64,000 nucleotides of DNA from Paraburkholderia sp. BL21I4N1 (GTDB taxonomy: Bacteria; Pseudomonadota; Gammaproteobacteria; Burkholderiales; Burkholderiaceae). Both the position numbers and the translations under genes were made by a program. The stretch's first letter is position 1, and the number at the start of each line of letters is the position of its first letter. The notes under the pieces are model-generated. The model ran no database searches and was not told the origin of the DNA. It saw only the letters and a list, made by a program, of their open reading frames with translations. The DNA is taken from the NCBI RefSeq assembly GCF_002973525.1, contig NZ_PVEN01000015.1, positions 124,001 through 188,000 of the forward strand, written 5' to 3'. Below, one piece after another: positions 37,391 to 45,439 of this stretch.

Positions 37391-37431
37391 CGGTTCTGGT
37401 CTCGGGCCTGTCGGCCATGAGACGCGAACCG
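37391..37431 (+). repeat. Three-segment stem-loop in the ssb leader
   Basis: CGGTTC, GTCTC and GGCC (37391-37408) pair in register with GGCC, GAGAC and GAACCG (37413-37431), separated by small internal loops around a TGTC tetraloop. It lacks a T run and ends 43 bases before the ssb start codon. Confidence 0.6.
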
Positions 37432-37474
37432 TGTCGTACCGCGCCGCCCGCAACGGAATCAACAGGAGAAACTC

Positions 37475-38017
37475 ATGGCATCCGTGAACAAGGTCATTCT
37501 CGTCGGCAATCTCGGAGCCGATCCGGAAGTCCGCTATCTTCCGAGCGGCGACGCAGTGGCGAACATCCGCCTTGCAACGACGGATCGGTATAAGGACAAG
37601 GCGTCCGGCGAAATGAAGGAAGCGACCGAATGGCACCGCGTGTCGTTCTTCGGCCGCCTTGCGGAAATCGTGTCCGAATATCTGAAGAAGGGCTCGTCGG
37701 TGTACCTGGAAGGGCGCATCCGGACCCGTAAATGGCAAGCGCAAGACGGCACCGACCGCTATTCGACGGAAATCGTCGCCGAGCAGATGCAAATGTTGGG
37801 CGGTCGCGGTGGCTCGATGGGCGGCGGCGATGAAGGCGGTGGTGGTTATAGCCGCGGTGAGCCGTCGGAACGTAGCGGTGGCGGTGGTGGTGGTGGCCGC
37901 GCGGTGTCGGGTGGCGGTGCTTCGCGTGGCGGCAGCGGCGGTGGCGGTGGTGCCAGCCGCCCGAGCGCGCCGGCTGGCGGCGGCTTTGATGAGATGGACG
38001 ACGATATTCCGTTCTAA
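37475..38017 (+). CDS. ssb: Single-stranded DNA-binding protein
   Basis: A 180-residue SSB that coats ssDNA in replication, recombination and repair. The OB-fold (about 1-110) begins MASVNKVILVGNLGADPEVR and contains WHRVSFFGRLAEIVSEYL and VYLEGRIRTRKWQ. A long glycine/serine-rich linker (about 112-168) follows. The acidic C-terminal tip DEMDDDIPF binds partner proteins. The ATG has AGGAG at good spacing. Unlike many bacteria, uvrA and ssb are here separated by an MFS gene. A hairpin-plus-T terminator follows at 38049-38107. Confidence 0.98.
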   Translation: MASVNKVILVGNLGADPEVRYLPSGDAVANIRLATTDRYKDKASGEMKEATEWHRVSFFGRLAEIVSEYLKKGSSVYLEGRIRTRKWQAQDGTDRYSTEIVAEQMQMLGGRGGSMGGGDEGGGGYSRGEPSERSGGGGGGGRAVSGGGASRGGSGGGGGASRPSAPAGGGFDEMDDDIPF

Positions 38018-38048
38018 ACAAAGCCGGTTCACCGGCTGCTAAATACAG

Positions 38049-38107
38049 GCCGGATAAGCCTTGCGTAATCGATCGGTTATGTGAGGTTTATCCGGCTTTC
38101 TTCTTTT
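38049..38107 (+). terminator. Terminator after ssb
   Basis: GCCGGATAAGCC (38049-38060) pairs with GGTTTATCCGGC (38085-38096) with one G-U pair, followed by TTTCTTCTTTT. A smaller hairpin (38022-38037) lies just before it. Confidence 0.85.
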
Positions 38108-38147
38108 GTGCCCTTGGCAACGCCACAGTGCGTTGGGGCTGGTGATC

Positions 38148-38438
38148 TCACTTCATCACGCCCGTGCCGCTTGTCTTCGCCGTGCGTAGCGACCCCTCCT
38201 CGCGCACGGCGGTAACTCCCCCCTTCCGCACCTCCTCAACAGCGGCGCATTCCGCGCCCTCCCTGATGCATTTCGCGACGCATGGCGTCAACCGGTCGCA
38301 AGTGGCTGGAGACAAACCGTCGATACGCCGACTATCCGTCTGTCGCACGAATTGATGTGAGGCGCAGGCCGATAAGGAAGTCGCGAAAAAGAGGCGTACC
38401 CCTCCCGCGATAGCCCGAAGCCATCCAGCTATTTTCAA
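38148..38438 (-). CDS. Possible small cysteine-rich lipoprotein
   Basis: A 96-residue open frame starting at TTG (38438). A basic, moderately hydrophobic N-terminus ends in FFATSLSAC, which resembles a lipobox with the cysteine at about residue 25. The mature part has three further cysteines around ATCDRLTPCVAKCIREGAEC. I do not recognise a family. Against it: the TTG start, no clear ribosome-binding site, an arginine within the would-be hydrophobic core, and codons poorer in G/C at the third position than neighbours. It is divergent from the DUF4148 gene. The region otherwise contains no gene. Confidence 0.3.
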   Translation of the reverse strand: MKIAGWLRAIAGGVRLFFATSLSACASHQFVRQTDSRRIDGLSPATCDRLTPCVAKCIREGAECAAVEEVRKGGVTAVREEGSLRTAKTSGTGVMK

Positions 38439-38458
38439 TTAATAAAGGAATCTTAATC

Positions 38459-38815
38459 ATGTCCAAGATGCTCGTAGGTATCGCTCTCGCCGTCGCCACC
38501 CTCGGCGCACCGGTTCTCAGCTTCGCTCAATCGAATGCCCCGCTCACCCGTGCCGAAGTCCGGGCCGATCTGGTTCGCGTCGAACAGGCAGGCTACAGCC
38601 CGAACCGTGGCAACGATCTCGACTACCCGGCCGATATTCAGGCAGCCGAAGCAAAGATCGCATCGCAAGGCGACCGGCAACTGGCCATGCAGGCTGTTGG
38701 TGGAGTTGCACAGAACGGCAGCACGGCTTCGGGATCGATGTCTCACACGTCGATGTCGATGCACTCGAATTGCGTCGGCCCGGTCAGCTACTGCAACGTG
38801 TTCTTCGGTAGCTAA
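38459..38815 (+). CDS. DUF4148 secreted protein with Met/His/Cys-rich tail
   Basis: A 118-residue protein of the DUF4148 family, abundant and of unknown function in Burkholderiales. A signal peptide of about 23 residues ends LSFAQ. The family motif LTRAEVRADLVRVEQAGYSP follows, then DLDYPADIQAAEAKIA. After about residue 85 comes an unusual tail, SGSMSHTSMSMHSNC, ending with a second cysteine in YCNVFFGS. Methionine, histidine and cysteine could bind copper or form a disulphide. This is inference. Expression is probably independent, with AAAGGA upstream of the ATG. Confidence 0.85.
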   Translation: MSKMLVGIALAVATLGAPVLSFAQSNAPLTRAEVRADLVRVEQAGYSPNRGNDLDYPADIQAAEAKIASQGDRQLAMQAVGGVAQNGSTASGSMSHTSMSMHSNCVGPVSYCNVFFGS

Positions 38816-38988
38816 GTGGCGTGGCATGCCGATCCTGCGCTCCCGTGTCATGCGCAGGGTCGCCGGCACGATGCACAGAAGAAGGTGGCTTGATAGACCA
38901 GCGCGTCGCAGCCATTCCGCGTGGTGACGAATCAAGTCAGCTTTTTTTCAAATCCAATTCATATCAATGTTTTTCAATGGAGTTTCCC

Positions 38989-39783
38989 GTGAAGATTTTG
39001 CTTTTCGCCGCCTCGGTTCTGTCGTTGTCCGCTTGCCTGTTCGCTTCCTCGGCTGCCATGGCGCAAGATGCCAAACCGGCCGCCGTGCCGATCAAAAACA
39101 TCGTCCTCGTGCATGGCGCGTGGGTGGATGGTTCGGGCTGGAAGCCGGTCTATGACATTCTCACCAAAGACGGTTACCACGTCACGATGGTGCAGGAGCC
39201 ACTGACCTCGCTCGACGACGACGTCGCCGCGACCAAACGCGTCATCGACCTGCAGGACGGTCCGACCATTCTCGTGGCGCACAGCTACGGCGGTTCGATC
39301 ATCACCGAAGCCGGCGTCGATCCGAAAGTGAGCGGCCTGGTGTACGTCGCGGCCCATGCGCCGGCGGTCGGCGAAGACGAATCGGATCTGGGCAAGCACT
39401 ACCCGAGCTACACGTCGAAGCAGCCGGGCGCCATCAAGAAGACGGACGACGGCTACACGTACCTGAATCCGGCCGACTTCCCGAAAGATTTCGCCGCCGA
39501 CCTGCCGCTCAAGCAAGCCCAGTTCGAAGCGCAGTCGCAGATCCTGACGGCCGCCAAGGTCTTCTCGCAGCCGATGAGCGTCGCCGCATGGACCACCAAG
39601 CCGAGCTGGGGCATCGTCGCGGCCGACGACAAAATCATCAACCCGGATCTCGAGCGTTTCTATTACCAGCGTGCGCATAGCCACACCACGGTGCTGGCGG
39701 GCGCGAGCCACTCGGTCTACGAATCGCGTCCGAAGGAAGTGGCCGCGGTGATCGAAGACGCGGCGCAGCACGCCCAGCCGTGA
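38989..39783 (+). CDS. Secreted alpha/beta hydrolase
   Basis: A 264-residue alpha/beta hydrolase with a signal peptide (about 1-24, ending SSAAMAQD). KNIVLVHGAWVDGSGWKPVY carries the oxyanion region, the nucleophile serine is in VAHSYGGSII (about residue 100), and the catalytic histidine is likely in AGASHSVYES near the C-terminus. It resembles the plant-type esterase/hydroxynitrile lyase group (EstC/SABP2-like) that is common in soil bacteria. I prefer the GTG at 38989 because GGAG lies six bases before it. The in-frame ATG at 38977 has no such site. The substrate is unknown. Confidence 0.88.
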   Translation: MKILLFAASVLSLSACLFASSAAMAQDAKPAAVPIKNIVLVHGAWVDGSGWKPVYDILTKDGYHVTMVQEPLTSLDDDVAATKRVIDLQDGPTILVAHSYGGSIITEAGVDPKVSGLVYVAAHAPAVGEDESDLGKHYPSYTSKQPGAIKKTDDGYTYLNPADFPKDFAADLPLKQAQFEAQSQILTAAKVFSQPMSVAAWTTKPSWGIVAADDKIINPDLERFYYQRAHSHTTVLAGASHSVYESRPKEVAAVIEDAAQHAQP

Positions 39784-39792
39784 TACACCGAG

Positions 39793-39847
39793 CGGGCAGC
39801 CGGAAAAGGAGAGGTCATCTCGAGTGACGCCTTCATCCCGCTGCCCG
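39793..39847. repeat. Compound inverted repeat between convergent genes
   Basis: CGGGCAG (39793-39799) pairs with CTGCCCG (39841-39847), enclosing AAGG/CCTT and GTCA/TGAC pairs. There is no T run. It possibly acts as a shared 3' boundary for the hydrolase and the Lrp gene. Confidence 0.4.
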
Positions 39848-39877
39848 TGACCGGCCGCGAGATGTAGCCCGCTCGCC

Positions 39878-40336
39878 TTAAATCTCCACCGACACCCCTC
39901 GCTTCAAACACCGCAGCGCGAAGATGGACCGGCTGTTCTGAAACCCGGGCAAGCGGTACAGCTTGCGCCGCAAAAACGCCTCATAGCCTTCCGTGCCCGC
40001 CACCGCGACCTTGATCAGATAGTCGTACTCGCCGGACACCAGAAACGCTTCGACCACTTCCGGCAGATCGATGAGCGCGTCGCCGAAACGTTCCAGCGTG
40101 CGCTCGTCGTGCTTGTCGAGCGTCACTTCGATAATCACGGTGTCCGGCATGCCGAGCGCCTTCTGATTCAGCAAGGCCGCATAGCCTTCGATCACGCCCG
40201 CTTCTTCGAGCGCGCGCACGCGGTTCCAGCATGGCGTCGCCGACAGGCCGACCCGTTCGGCGAGTTTGGCGTTGGACAGGCGCCCGTCCTGGCGCAGTTC
40301 GCGCAGGATGCGTTGGTCGATGGCGTCGAGTGGCAT
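39878..40336 (-). CDS. Lrp/AsnC-family transcriptional regulator
   Basis: A 152-residue feast/famine regulator. The N-terminal winged helix (about 1-55) shows LDAIDQRILRELRQDGRLSN and LAERVGLSATPCWNRVRALE. The RAM ligand-binding domain (about 65-145) includes GEYDYLIKVAVAGTEGYEAF. It is transcribed away from an amino-acid dehydrogenase gene across a 276-base AT-richer gap, the standard layout for a regulator controlling its neighbour in response to an amino acid. The effector is probably a branched-chain or aromatic amino acid, by inference from the neighbour. Confidence 0.95.
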   Translation of the reverse strand: MPLDAIDQRILRELRQDGRLSNAKLAERVGLSATPCWNRVRALEEAGVIEGYAALLNQKALGMPDTVIIEVTLDKHDERTLERFGDALIDLPEVVEAFLVSGEYDYLIKVAVAGTEGYEAFLRRKLYRLPGFQNSRSIFALRCLKRGVSVEI

Positions 40337-40518
40337 GAAGATCCTGGTGGTTGGCGCGTTGCAGCATTTGCCGCTAGACGAACTGTCTGCAAAATAAACA
40401 AAATATAGGCAATCATTCTGCCACGCCCGCCAAATCGCCAGCTAAACAAAACGAAACCCTCAATTTGTCCGCCTAAACTCTTGCGACCGAGGCGCGTCTC
40501 CCGCGCCGCGTGTTGACT

Positions 40519-40550
40519 CCGTATGCGGCCGCGATCCGGTCGGCATACGG
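40519..40550. promoter_or_regulatory. Dyad upstream of the amino-acid dehydrogenase
   Basis: CCGTATGC (40519-40526) and GCATACGG (40543-40550) form an 8-bp inverted repeat with 24-base centre spacing in the Lrp/dehydrogenase gap. A TTGACT hexamer lies just upstream at 40513-40518. A candidate regulator site only. Confidence 0.35.
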
Positions 40551-40612
40551 CATCGCGTGCAGCCACCGCTGCGCGCCCCGTTCAAATTACCTGCCCACAA
40601 GGAAGGACCCAG

Positions 40613-41686
40613 ATGGACCGACTGACGACCACTGCCGCCGGCACGCTTTTCGGCATTCACGGCGAACCCGCGCACGAACGCATCGTGCTCGCGACCGACG
40701 CACCCACCGGCCTGCAAGCCGTGATCGCCGTGTACAGCACCGCGCGCGGCCCCGCGTTCGGCGGTTGCCGCTACTGGCAGTACGCGTCGGACCACGAGGC
40801 CTATAACGACGCGCTGCGCCTGTCGCAAGGTATGGCGTTCAAGAACGCGCTGGCCGATCTGCCGTTCGGCGGCGGTAAGGCCGTGATTCTGCGCAAGCCC
40901 GACGCGCTCGACCGCACCGCGATGTTCAAGGCCTTCGGCCGTCTGGTGCAATCGCTCGACGGCATCTACCTGACCGCCGAAGACGTCGGCACCACCGCCG
41001 ACGACATGCGCGCGGTCCAAAGCGAAACCCGCTATGTGAGCGGTATTCCGCGTTCAGGCGACGTGTACGGCGGCAATCCATCGCCGCGCACCGCGTACGG
41101 CGTGTTCATCGGCCTGCAGGCGGCGGTCGATTCGGCGCTGGGCCGCAAATCGCTCGACGGCGTTTCGGTCGCGGTGCAAGGGCTCGGCTCGGTGGGCTGG
41201 GATCTGTGCGAGCGTCTGCATGAGGCGGGCGCGCGGTTGATCGTGTCGGACATCGACGCCGCCAGGACCGCGCGCGCCGCACAGTTGTTTGGCGCACGCG
41301 TGGTGGAGATCGCACAGATCGCCGGCGTGGAAGCGGATGTATTCGCACCGTGCGCGCTCGGTGGCTCGATCACCGCCGAGGTTGCCGAGCATTGCCGCTT
41401 CAAAGTGATCGCGGGCGGCGCGAACAACCAGTTGATGTCGCTGGCCGAAGGCGACATGCTGCATCAGCGCGGCATTTTCTACGCACCGGATTTTCTCGTG
41501 AACGCGGGCGGCATTATCAGTTGCGTGCGCGAATATCTGGGCTCAGCGGAAGAAGCGTCGGTACTGGCCGAAGTCGCGCAGATCGGTCCGCGGGTGTTTG
41601 AACTCGCTGGCCGTGTCAGCGCGACGGGCGTTGCGCCGGCGCGCGCGGCGGTGGCGTGGGCGCGCGAGAAGATGGTCGCGGCCTGA
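40613..41686 (+). CDS. Leu/Phe/Val-type amino-acid dehydrogenase
   Basis: A 357-residue NAD-dependent oxidative deaminase of the Glu/Leu/Phe/Val dehydrogenase family. The catalytic lysine is in DLPFGGGKAVIL (about residue 85), TAEDVGTTADDM and TAYGVFIGLQAA are conserved family segments, and the Rossmann loop reads VAVQGLGSVGWDLCERL (about 184-200). ALGGSITAEVAEH and GGANNQL complete the cofactor site. Length fits leucine or phenylalanine dehydrogenase (about 360) rather than glutamate dehydrogenase (about 430). The ATG follows AAGGAAGGA. It is probably controlled by the divergent Lrp protein. Confidence 0.93.
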   Translation: MDRLTTTAAGTLFGIHGEPAHERIVLATDAPTGLQAVIAVYSTARGPAFGGCRYWQYASDHEAYNDALRLSQGMAFKNALADLPFGGGKAVILRKPDALDRTAMFKAFGRLVQSLDGIYLTAEDVGTTADDMRAVQSETRYVSGIPRSGDVYGGNPSPRTAYGVFIGLQAAVDSALGRKSLDGVSVAVQGLGSVGWDLCERLHEAGARLIVSDIDAARTARAAQLFGARVVEIAQIAGVEADVFAPCALGGSITAEVAEHCRFKVIAGGANNQLMSLAEGDMLHQRGIFYAPDFLVNAGGIISCVREYLGSAEEASVLAEVAQIGPRVFELAGRVSATGVAPARAAVAWAREKMVAA

Positions 41687-41785
41687 GGCTGCGTCGAAGT
41701 TAGCGTTAAATGAAGTAACGCGGCCTTCGTTCAGCCAGCCGGCGAGAACGCAAGGCCGCCGCTTAGCCACCCGGCTACGCCGCTC

Positions 41786-41840
41786 CACCGCTTCTTCGCC
41801 ACTTCTCCGCCACGTCTTCGCCGCTTCTTCGCCGCTTCTC
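41786..41840. repeat. 11-bp tandem repeat, five units
   Basis: Five consecutive 11-base units of consensus CGCCGCTTCTT, each differing at one to three bases, fill the gap between the convergent dehydrogenase and DUF4239 genes. Confidence 0.75.
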
Positions 41841-41868
41841 CGCGCTCCACTAGCAGAATCTCCGCCGT

Positions 41869-42669
41869 TCACTGGCTTAGATGTCCGAGCGCATCGCGCA
41901 TCGGCTGACTCGATACGACGATCGGCCCGGTGAACGGCGTGTCCAGATCGACGATCACATATACCGCCGACGCGATCGACACCGCCCCCAGACAGATCGT
42001 GACGAGCGCCAGCGCATTGCGCGGCGCGATCAGGCCGAAGCTCAGAAAGATCACGCCGAGCCAAAACGTCAGTGTGGTGAAAAACGGCTGCGAAATCGAA
42101 CTGTGCGCTTCTTCGATGATTTTCCAGCGCGCGTCGACGACCCGCCGGTATTGCGACAAACCATCTTCGAGCGCGCGCTGTTGCAGCGGATCGTGCGCGC
42201 GTAGTTGCCGCAATTCCCGTCCCACCGCGGTCAGCATGTCGCCGAGTCGCACGTTCTCCAGTTTTTGCGAATTGTCCTGTGTGCCGACGTCCTTCGGATA
42301 GTCGCCGCCAGGCGCCGGCTCGCCGGGCCAGGTCGACGCGATGGCCGCCGCCGTGTACTGGCGCAACAGATCCCGCGCCCGGCCGGTGTCGGCGCCGTAC
42401 TCGCGCAGGGTCGTGTCGAATTCGATCAGATCGGCCGCATAGGTGCGCAGATCGTTCGACGTGGTATCGAAACTCGCCTTCGCGGACGCCGTCATCAGAC
42501 CAAGCACCAGCGCGGCGAACGTCACCAGCATGCCGATCACCAGTTGGATCAGTTGCACGGTTTCGTGCGCTTTGTGTTCCTCGGGCAGTAGCGGACGCAC
42601 CCATACGCCGATACCGGTCGCGCCGAGCAATAAAAGAAAGACCAGCAAAGCCGAGCCTATTTCAGACAT
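41869..42669 (-). CDS. DUF4239 membrane protein
   Basis: A 266-residue protein of the DUF4239 family, described in databases as bestrophin-like ion-channel relatives but without a proven role. Two N-terminal helices (about 6-26 and 43-63, the second with LVIGMLVTFAALVLGLMTAS) are followed by a roughly 130-residue soluble helical region with SFDTTSNDLRTYAADLIEFD. Two C-terminal helices lie at about 200-240. Of two nearby ATGs I prefer 42669, with GGAG seven bases before it. The ATG at 42675 is too close to that site. It is convergent with the dehydrogenase and divergent from the chemoreceptor. Confidence 0.85.
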   Translation of the reverse strand: MSEIGSALLVFLLLLGATGIGVWVRPLLPEEHKAHETVQLIQLVIGMLVTFAALVLGLMTASAKASFDTTSNDLRTYAADLIEFDTTLREYGADTGRARDLLRQYTAAAIASTWPGEPAPGGDYPKDVGTQDNSQKLENVRLGDMLTAVGRELRQLRAHDPLQQRALEDGLSQYRRVVDARWKIIEEAHSSISQPFFTTLTFWLGVIFLSFGLIAPRNALALVTICLGAVSIASAVYVIVDLDTPFTGPIVVSSQPMRDALGHLSQ

Positions 42670-42972
42670 GGTCATGCTCCGAAGACATGCGCCTCGTCAC
42701 TGTCCTTTAACTCCGCCGTGGCGGCTAGCCGGGTAGTCCCGCAAACGCCTTGCGCGAATAGCGCTCCGTTGCCGCTCGTAGATTGAACCATCGCAAGCGC
42801 TTGCGCTATTCACCATAAAGTTTTTTGTAAACCGGCCGTTGTCCCTCTGTGTGGCATTCGCTTAAATTTGAATAAATGGTTGCGGACCTGGCCGGACGGG
42901 CTTGGGCGCAGCACGCGTGGCCGAGGCGATTTACTGAACATTCGGTCAGGCAGCCCAATGGAGACTAGCCCG
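42670..42972. other. Divergent upstream region of DUF4239 and chemoreceptor genes
   Basis: A 303-base gap. It contains a 14-base palindrome CGCAAGCGCTTGCG (42792-42805), inverted copies of GAATAGCGC (42756-42764 and 42803-42811) and the sigma-28-like promoter listed separately. No ORF. Confidence 0.6.
42816..42842 (+). promoter_or_regulatory. Sigma-28 (FliA)-type promoter of the chemoreceptor gene
   Basis: TAAAGTTT (42816-42823) matches the FliA -35 consensus in all eight positions. After exactly 11 bases comes GCCGTTGT (42835-42842), against the consensus GCCGATAA (five of eight). The chemoreceptor starts 130 bases downstream. Confidence 0.5.
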
Positions 42973-44622
42973 ATGCTGAAAAATCTGTCGATTCGTACCA
43001 GCCTTACCCTGATGATCCTGTTTTTCGGCGCGCTGCTGCTGGCGGGCGCCGCCGCCGGTCTGCTGTCGCTGCGTTCGAGCAACGCGTCATTGCAGCAGAT
43101 GTACACCGTGGACACGCCCGCCGTCGCCGATCTCGAAGGCAGCGCCGGGCAACTGCTACGTCTGCGTCTGGCGTTGGCGACTTACGCGTCGCTCAACGAC
43201 CTTAACGACCAGGACGGCGCGAACGCCGTGCTCAAGCGTTTCGATCAGTACCAGAAAGCATCCAACGATCGTCTTGCCCACTATGTGAGCCGCGCCAGCA
43301 CGGATGCCGACGAACAGCGCCTGATCAAAGACATGATGGACAAGCGCGACACTTTCCTGCGCGACGGCGTCGAGCCGGCGCTCGCCGCGCTCAAGTCGGG
43401 CGACAAGACCGCGTTCCAGCAATTGCAGGCGCACAAGCTGCCGTCGCTCTATAGCGCCTTCGAGAAGTCGATGCTCACGCTCGAACAACTGCAACTCGAT
43501 CACGGCGCGCAGCGCTATCAGGACGCGCAGGACCTGTTCTACGCGATCAGTATCGCGGTGGCGGTCGGCATGGTGTTGTCGCTGCTGGGTTCGCTGATTG
43601 GCCGCGCGGTGCTGGTGCGCGCGATCGTCAGCCCGGTCGACGCCACCATCGCGCAGTTTCAGCGCATCGCCGACGGCGACCTGACGAGCCGGATCGACGT
43701 CAGCAGCAACAACGAAATGGGCCGCCTCGCGGCCGCGCTGCGCAAGATGCAGGACTCGCTGATCGCGACCGTGAACACGGTGCGTCAGGGCACGGAATCG
43801 ATCGACACCGGCGTGAGCGAGATTGCCTCGGGCAATACCGACCTGTCGCAGCGCACGGAGGAACAGGCGGCGTCGCTGGAAGAAACGGCGGCGAGCATCG
43901 AGGAACTGACGTCGACCGTCAAGCAGACGGCGGACAACGCGAAGCAGGCGAGTTCGCTCGCGCAGGGCGCGTCGAGCCTGGCCGCGCAGGGTGGCGATCT
44001 GACCGAGCAGGTGGTGGGCACGATGCACGGCATCGTCGACGACTCACGGCGGATCGCCGACATTGTCGGCGTGATCGAAGGGATCGCTTTCCAGACCAAT
44101 ATTCTGGCGCTGAACGCGGCAGTCGAAGCAGCGCGTGCGGGTGAGCAGGGCCGCGGTTTCGCGGTGGTGGCGAGCGAAGTGCGCTCGCTGGCGCAGCGCA
44201 GCGCGGCGGCGGCCAAGGAGATCAAGGGTTTGATCGATGCGTCGACGGCGCGCGTGCAGGCCGGCTCGCAACTGGTGGAACGCTCGGGTTCGACAATGAC
44301 CGAAATCGTCAACGCGATTTCCCGCGTGAGTTCGATCATGAGCGAGATCGCCTCCGCCGCGCTGGAACAGAGCACCGGGATCGATCAGGTCAACCTCGCG
44401 GTCGCGCAGATGGACGAGGTGACCCAGCAGAACGCGGCGCTGGTCGAGCAGGCTGCGGCGGCGGCGAGTTCGCTGGAAGATCAGGCGCGGCGCTTGACGT
44501 CGGCGGTGGCGGTGTTTCAGACGGGCAGCGGCCCGGCGTCGTCGCGGTCGGCTTCTGCCGTGCGGCGTGGCGCATCGGCCGCTGCGGGCGCCGCCGACAA
44601 GCACGCGCTCGCAACGGCTTGA
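42973..44622 (+). CDS. Methyl-accepting chemotaxis protein
   Basis: A 549-residue Tsr/Tar-type receptor. Transmembrane helix 1 (about 12-35) precedes a periplasmic four-helix-bundle domain (about 36-190) and transmembrane helix 2 (about 193-213). A HAMP domain (about 214-268) follows, then the cytoplasmic coiled-coil with the highly conserved tip EGIAFQTNILALNAAVEAAR and GFAVVASEVRSLAQRSAAAA. No NWETF-type CheR/CheB pentapeptide is seen at the C-terminus, which ends in an Ala/Ser-rich tail. The ATG at 42973 has GGAG nine bases upstream. A sigma-28-like promoter suggests control with flagellar genes. The ligand is unknown. Confidence 0.95.
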   Translation: MLKNLSIRTSLTLMILFFGALLLAGAAAGLLSLRSSNASLQQMYTVDTPAVADLEGSAGQLLRLRLALATYASLNDLNDQDGANAVLKRFDQYQKASNDRLAHYVSRASTDADEQRLIKDMMDKRDTFLRDGVEPALAALKSGDKTAFQQLQAHKLPSLYSAFEKSMLTLEQLQLDHGAQRYQDAQDLFYAISIAVAVGMVLSLLGSLIGRAVLVRAIVSPVDATIAQFQRIADGDLTSRIDVSSNNEMGRLAAALRKMQDSLIATVNTVRQGTESIDTGVSEIASGNTDLSQRTEEQAASLEETAASIEELTSTVKQTADNAKQASSLAQGASSLAAQGGDLTEQVVGTMHGIVDDSRRIADIVGVIEGIAFQTNILALNAAVEAARAGEQGRGFAVVASEVRSLAQRSAAAAKEIKGLIDASTARVQAGSQLVERSGSTMTEIVNAISRVSSIMSEIASAALEQSTGIDQVNLAVAQMDEVTQQNAALVEQAAAAASSLEDQARRLTSAVAVFQTGSGPASSRSASAVRRGASAAAGAADKHALATA

Positions 44623-44629
44623 TGCCTGC

Positions 44630-45439
44630 TTACGGCATCGTGGCGTAATACTTCGCCACGCTGTCGATCTCAGTGGGCGTCATCTGCCGCGCGACATTGC
44701 GCATCTGTTCATTGATGTCGTTGTGCCGCGTGCCGGCAGCAAAGGCATGCAATTGCGCCGCGAGATAAACGGAAGACTGTCCCCCCAGCCACGGCGCGGC
44801 GCCTTTGCGATCCAGTTGCCCATGGCAGGCCGCGCACGGTGCGATATTGCGCTGCGGATCGCCCTGCATGGCCAGCCTCACCGCGTTAGCGTCCGGTCCC
44901 GCACCGGACGGCGGACTCTCCGCCGCGGGCCCTCTGGACAGCGACGCATAGTAGACGGCCAGATCGTGCAGATCCTGGTCGCTGCGCGTGGCGATAATCG
45001 CCTGCATCACCGCGTTCTGACGCACGCCGCTCTGAAAATCGCGCAACTCCTTGTAGACCACATCGGCGTACTGTCCGGCCAGCGCCGGCGCAGTCACCGG
45101 CGGCGTGCCTTGCACGCCGTGGCACATCGAGCAATTCTGCGTCGCGATAGTCGCGCCCCGGCCGATCGACGTCGCGTCCGCGTTCGCCCGCCGCAACGGT
45201 GGCAACACCACCACGTCGCTCGGTGCCGGGCCGGTGAGATTCGCGCCGCCGTACCAGCTGGACGGCGCGCCCGCGGCGCTGCAGATCGTGGCCCACAGGC
45301 TGCGGTCGCCGAATGCATTGTTCGCCGATGGCAGCCAGATAAAGCCGATCAGGATGCCCACGACCGCAATCGCGATGGTGCCGCCCACGCTCAGCGTGAA
45401 CCACGGGTTGCGCAAGCTGAAGACGCGTTCCTGATTCAT
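44630..45439 (-). CDS. Membrane-anchored di-haem cytochrome c
   Basis: A 269-residue protein with one N-terminal transmembrane helix (about 15-35, TLSVGGTIAIAVVGILIGFI) and two class I cytochrome c domains in the periplasm, with haem motifs CSMCH (about 103-107) and CAACH (about 205). The C-terminal end TEIDSVAKYYATMP is typical of cytochrome c4-like domains. The ATG overlaps the stop of oxidase subunit I (ATGA), so it is translationally coupled and probably delivers electrons to that oxidase. It ends seven bases from the convergent chemoreceptor gene. Confidence 0.92.
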   Translation of the reverse strand: MNQERVFSLRNPWFTLSVGGTIAIAVVGILIGFIWLPSANNAFGDRSLWATICSAAGAPSSWYGGANLTGPAPSDVVVLPPLRRANADATSIGRGATIATQNCSMCHGVQGTPPVTAPALAGQYADVVYKELRDFQSGVRQNAVMQAIIATRSDQDLHDLAVYYASLSRGPAAESPPSGAGPDANAVRLAMQGDPQRNIAPCAACHGQLDRKGAAPWLGGQSSVYLAAQLHAFAAGTRHNDINEQMRNVARQMTPTEIDSVAKYYATMP

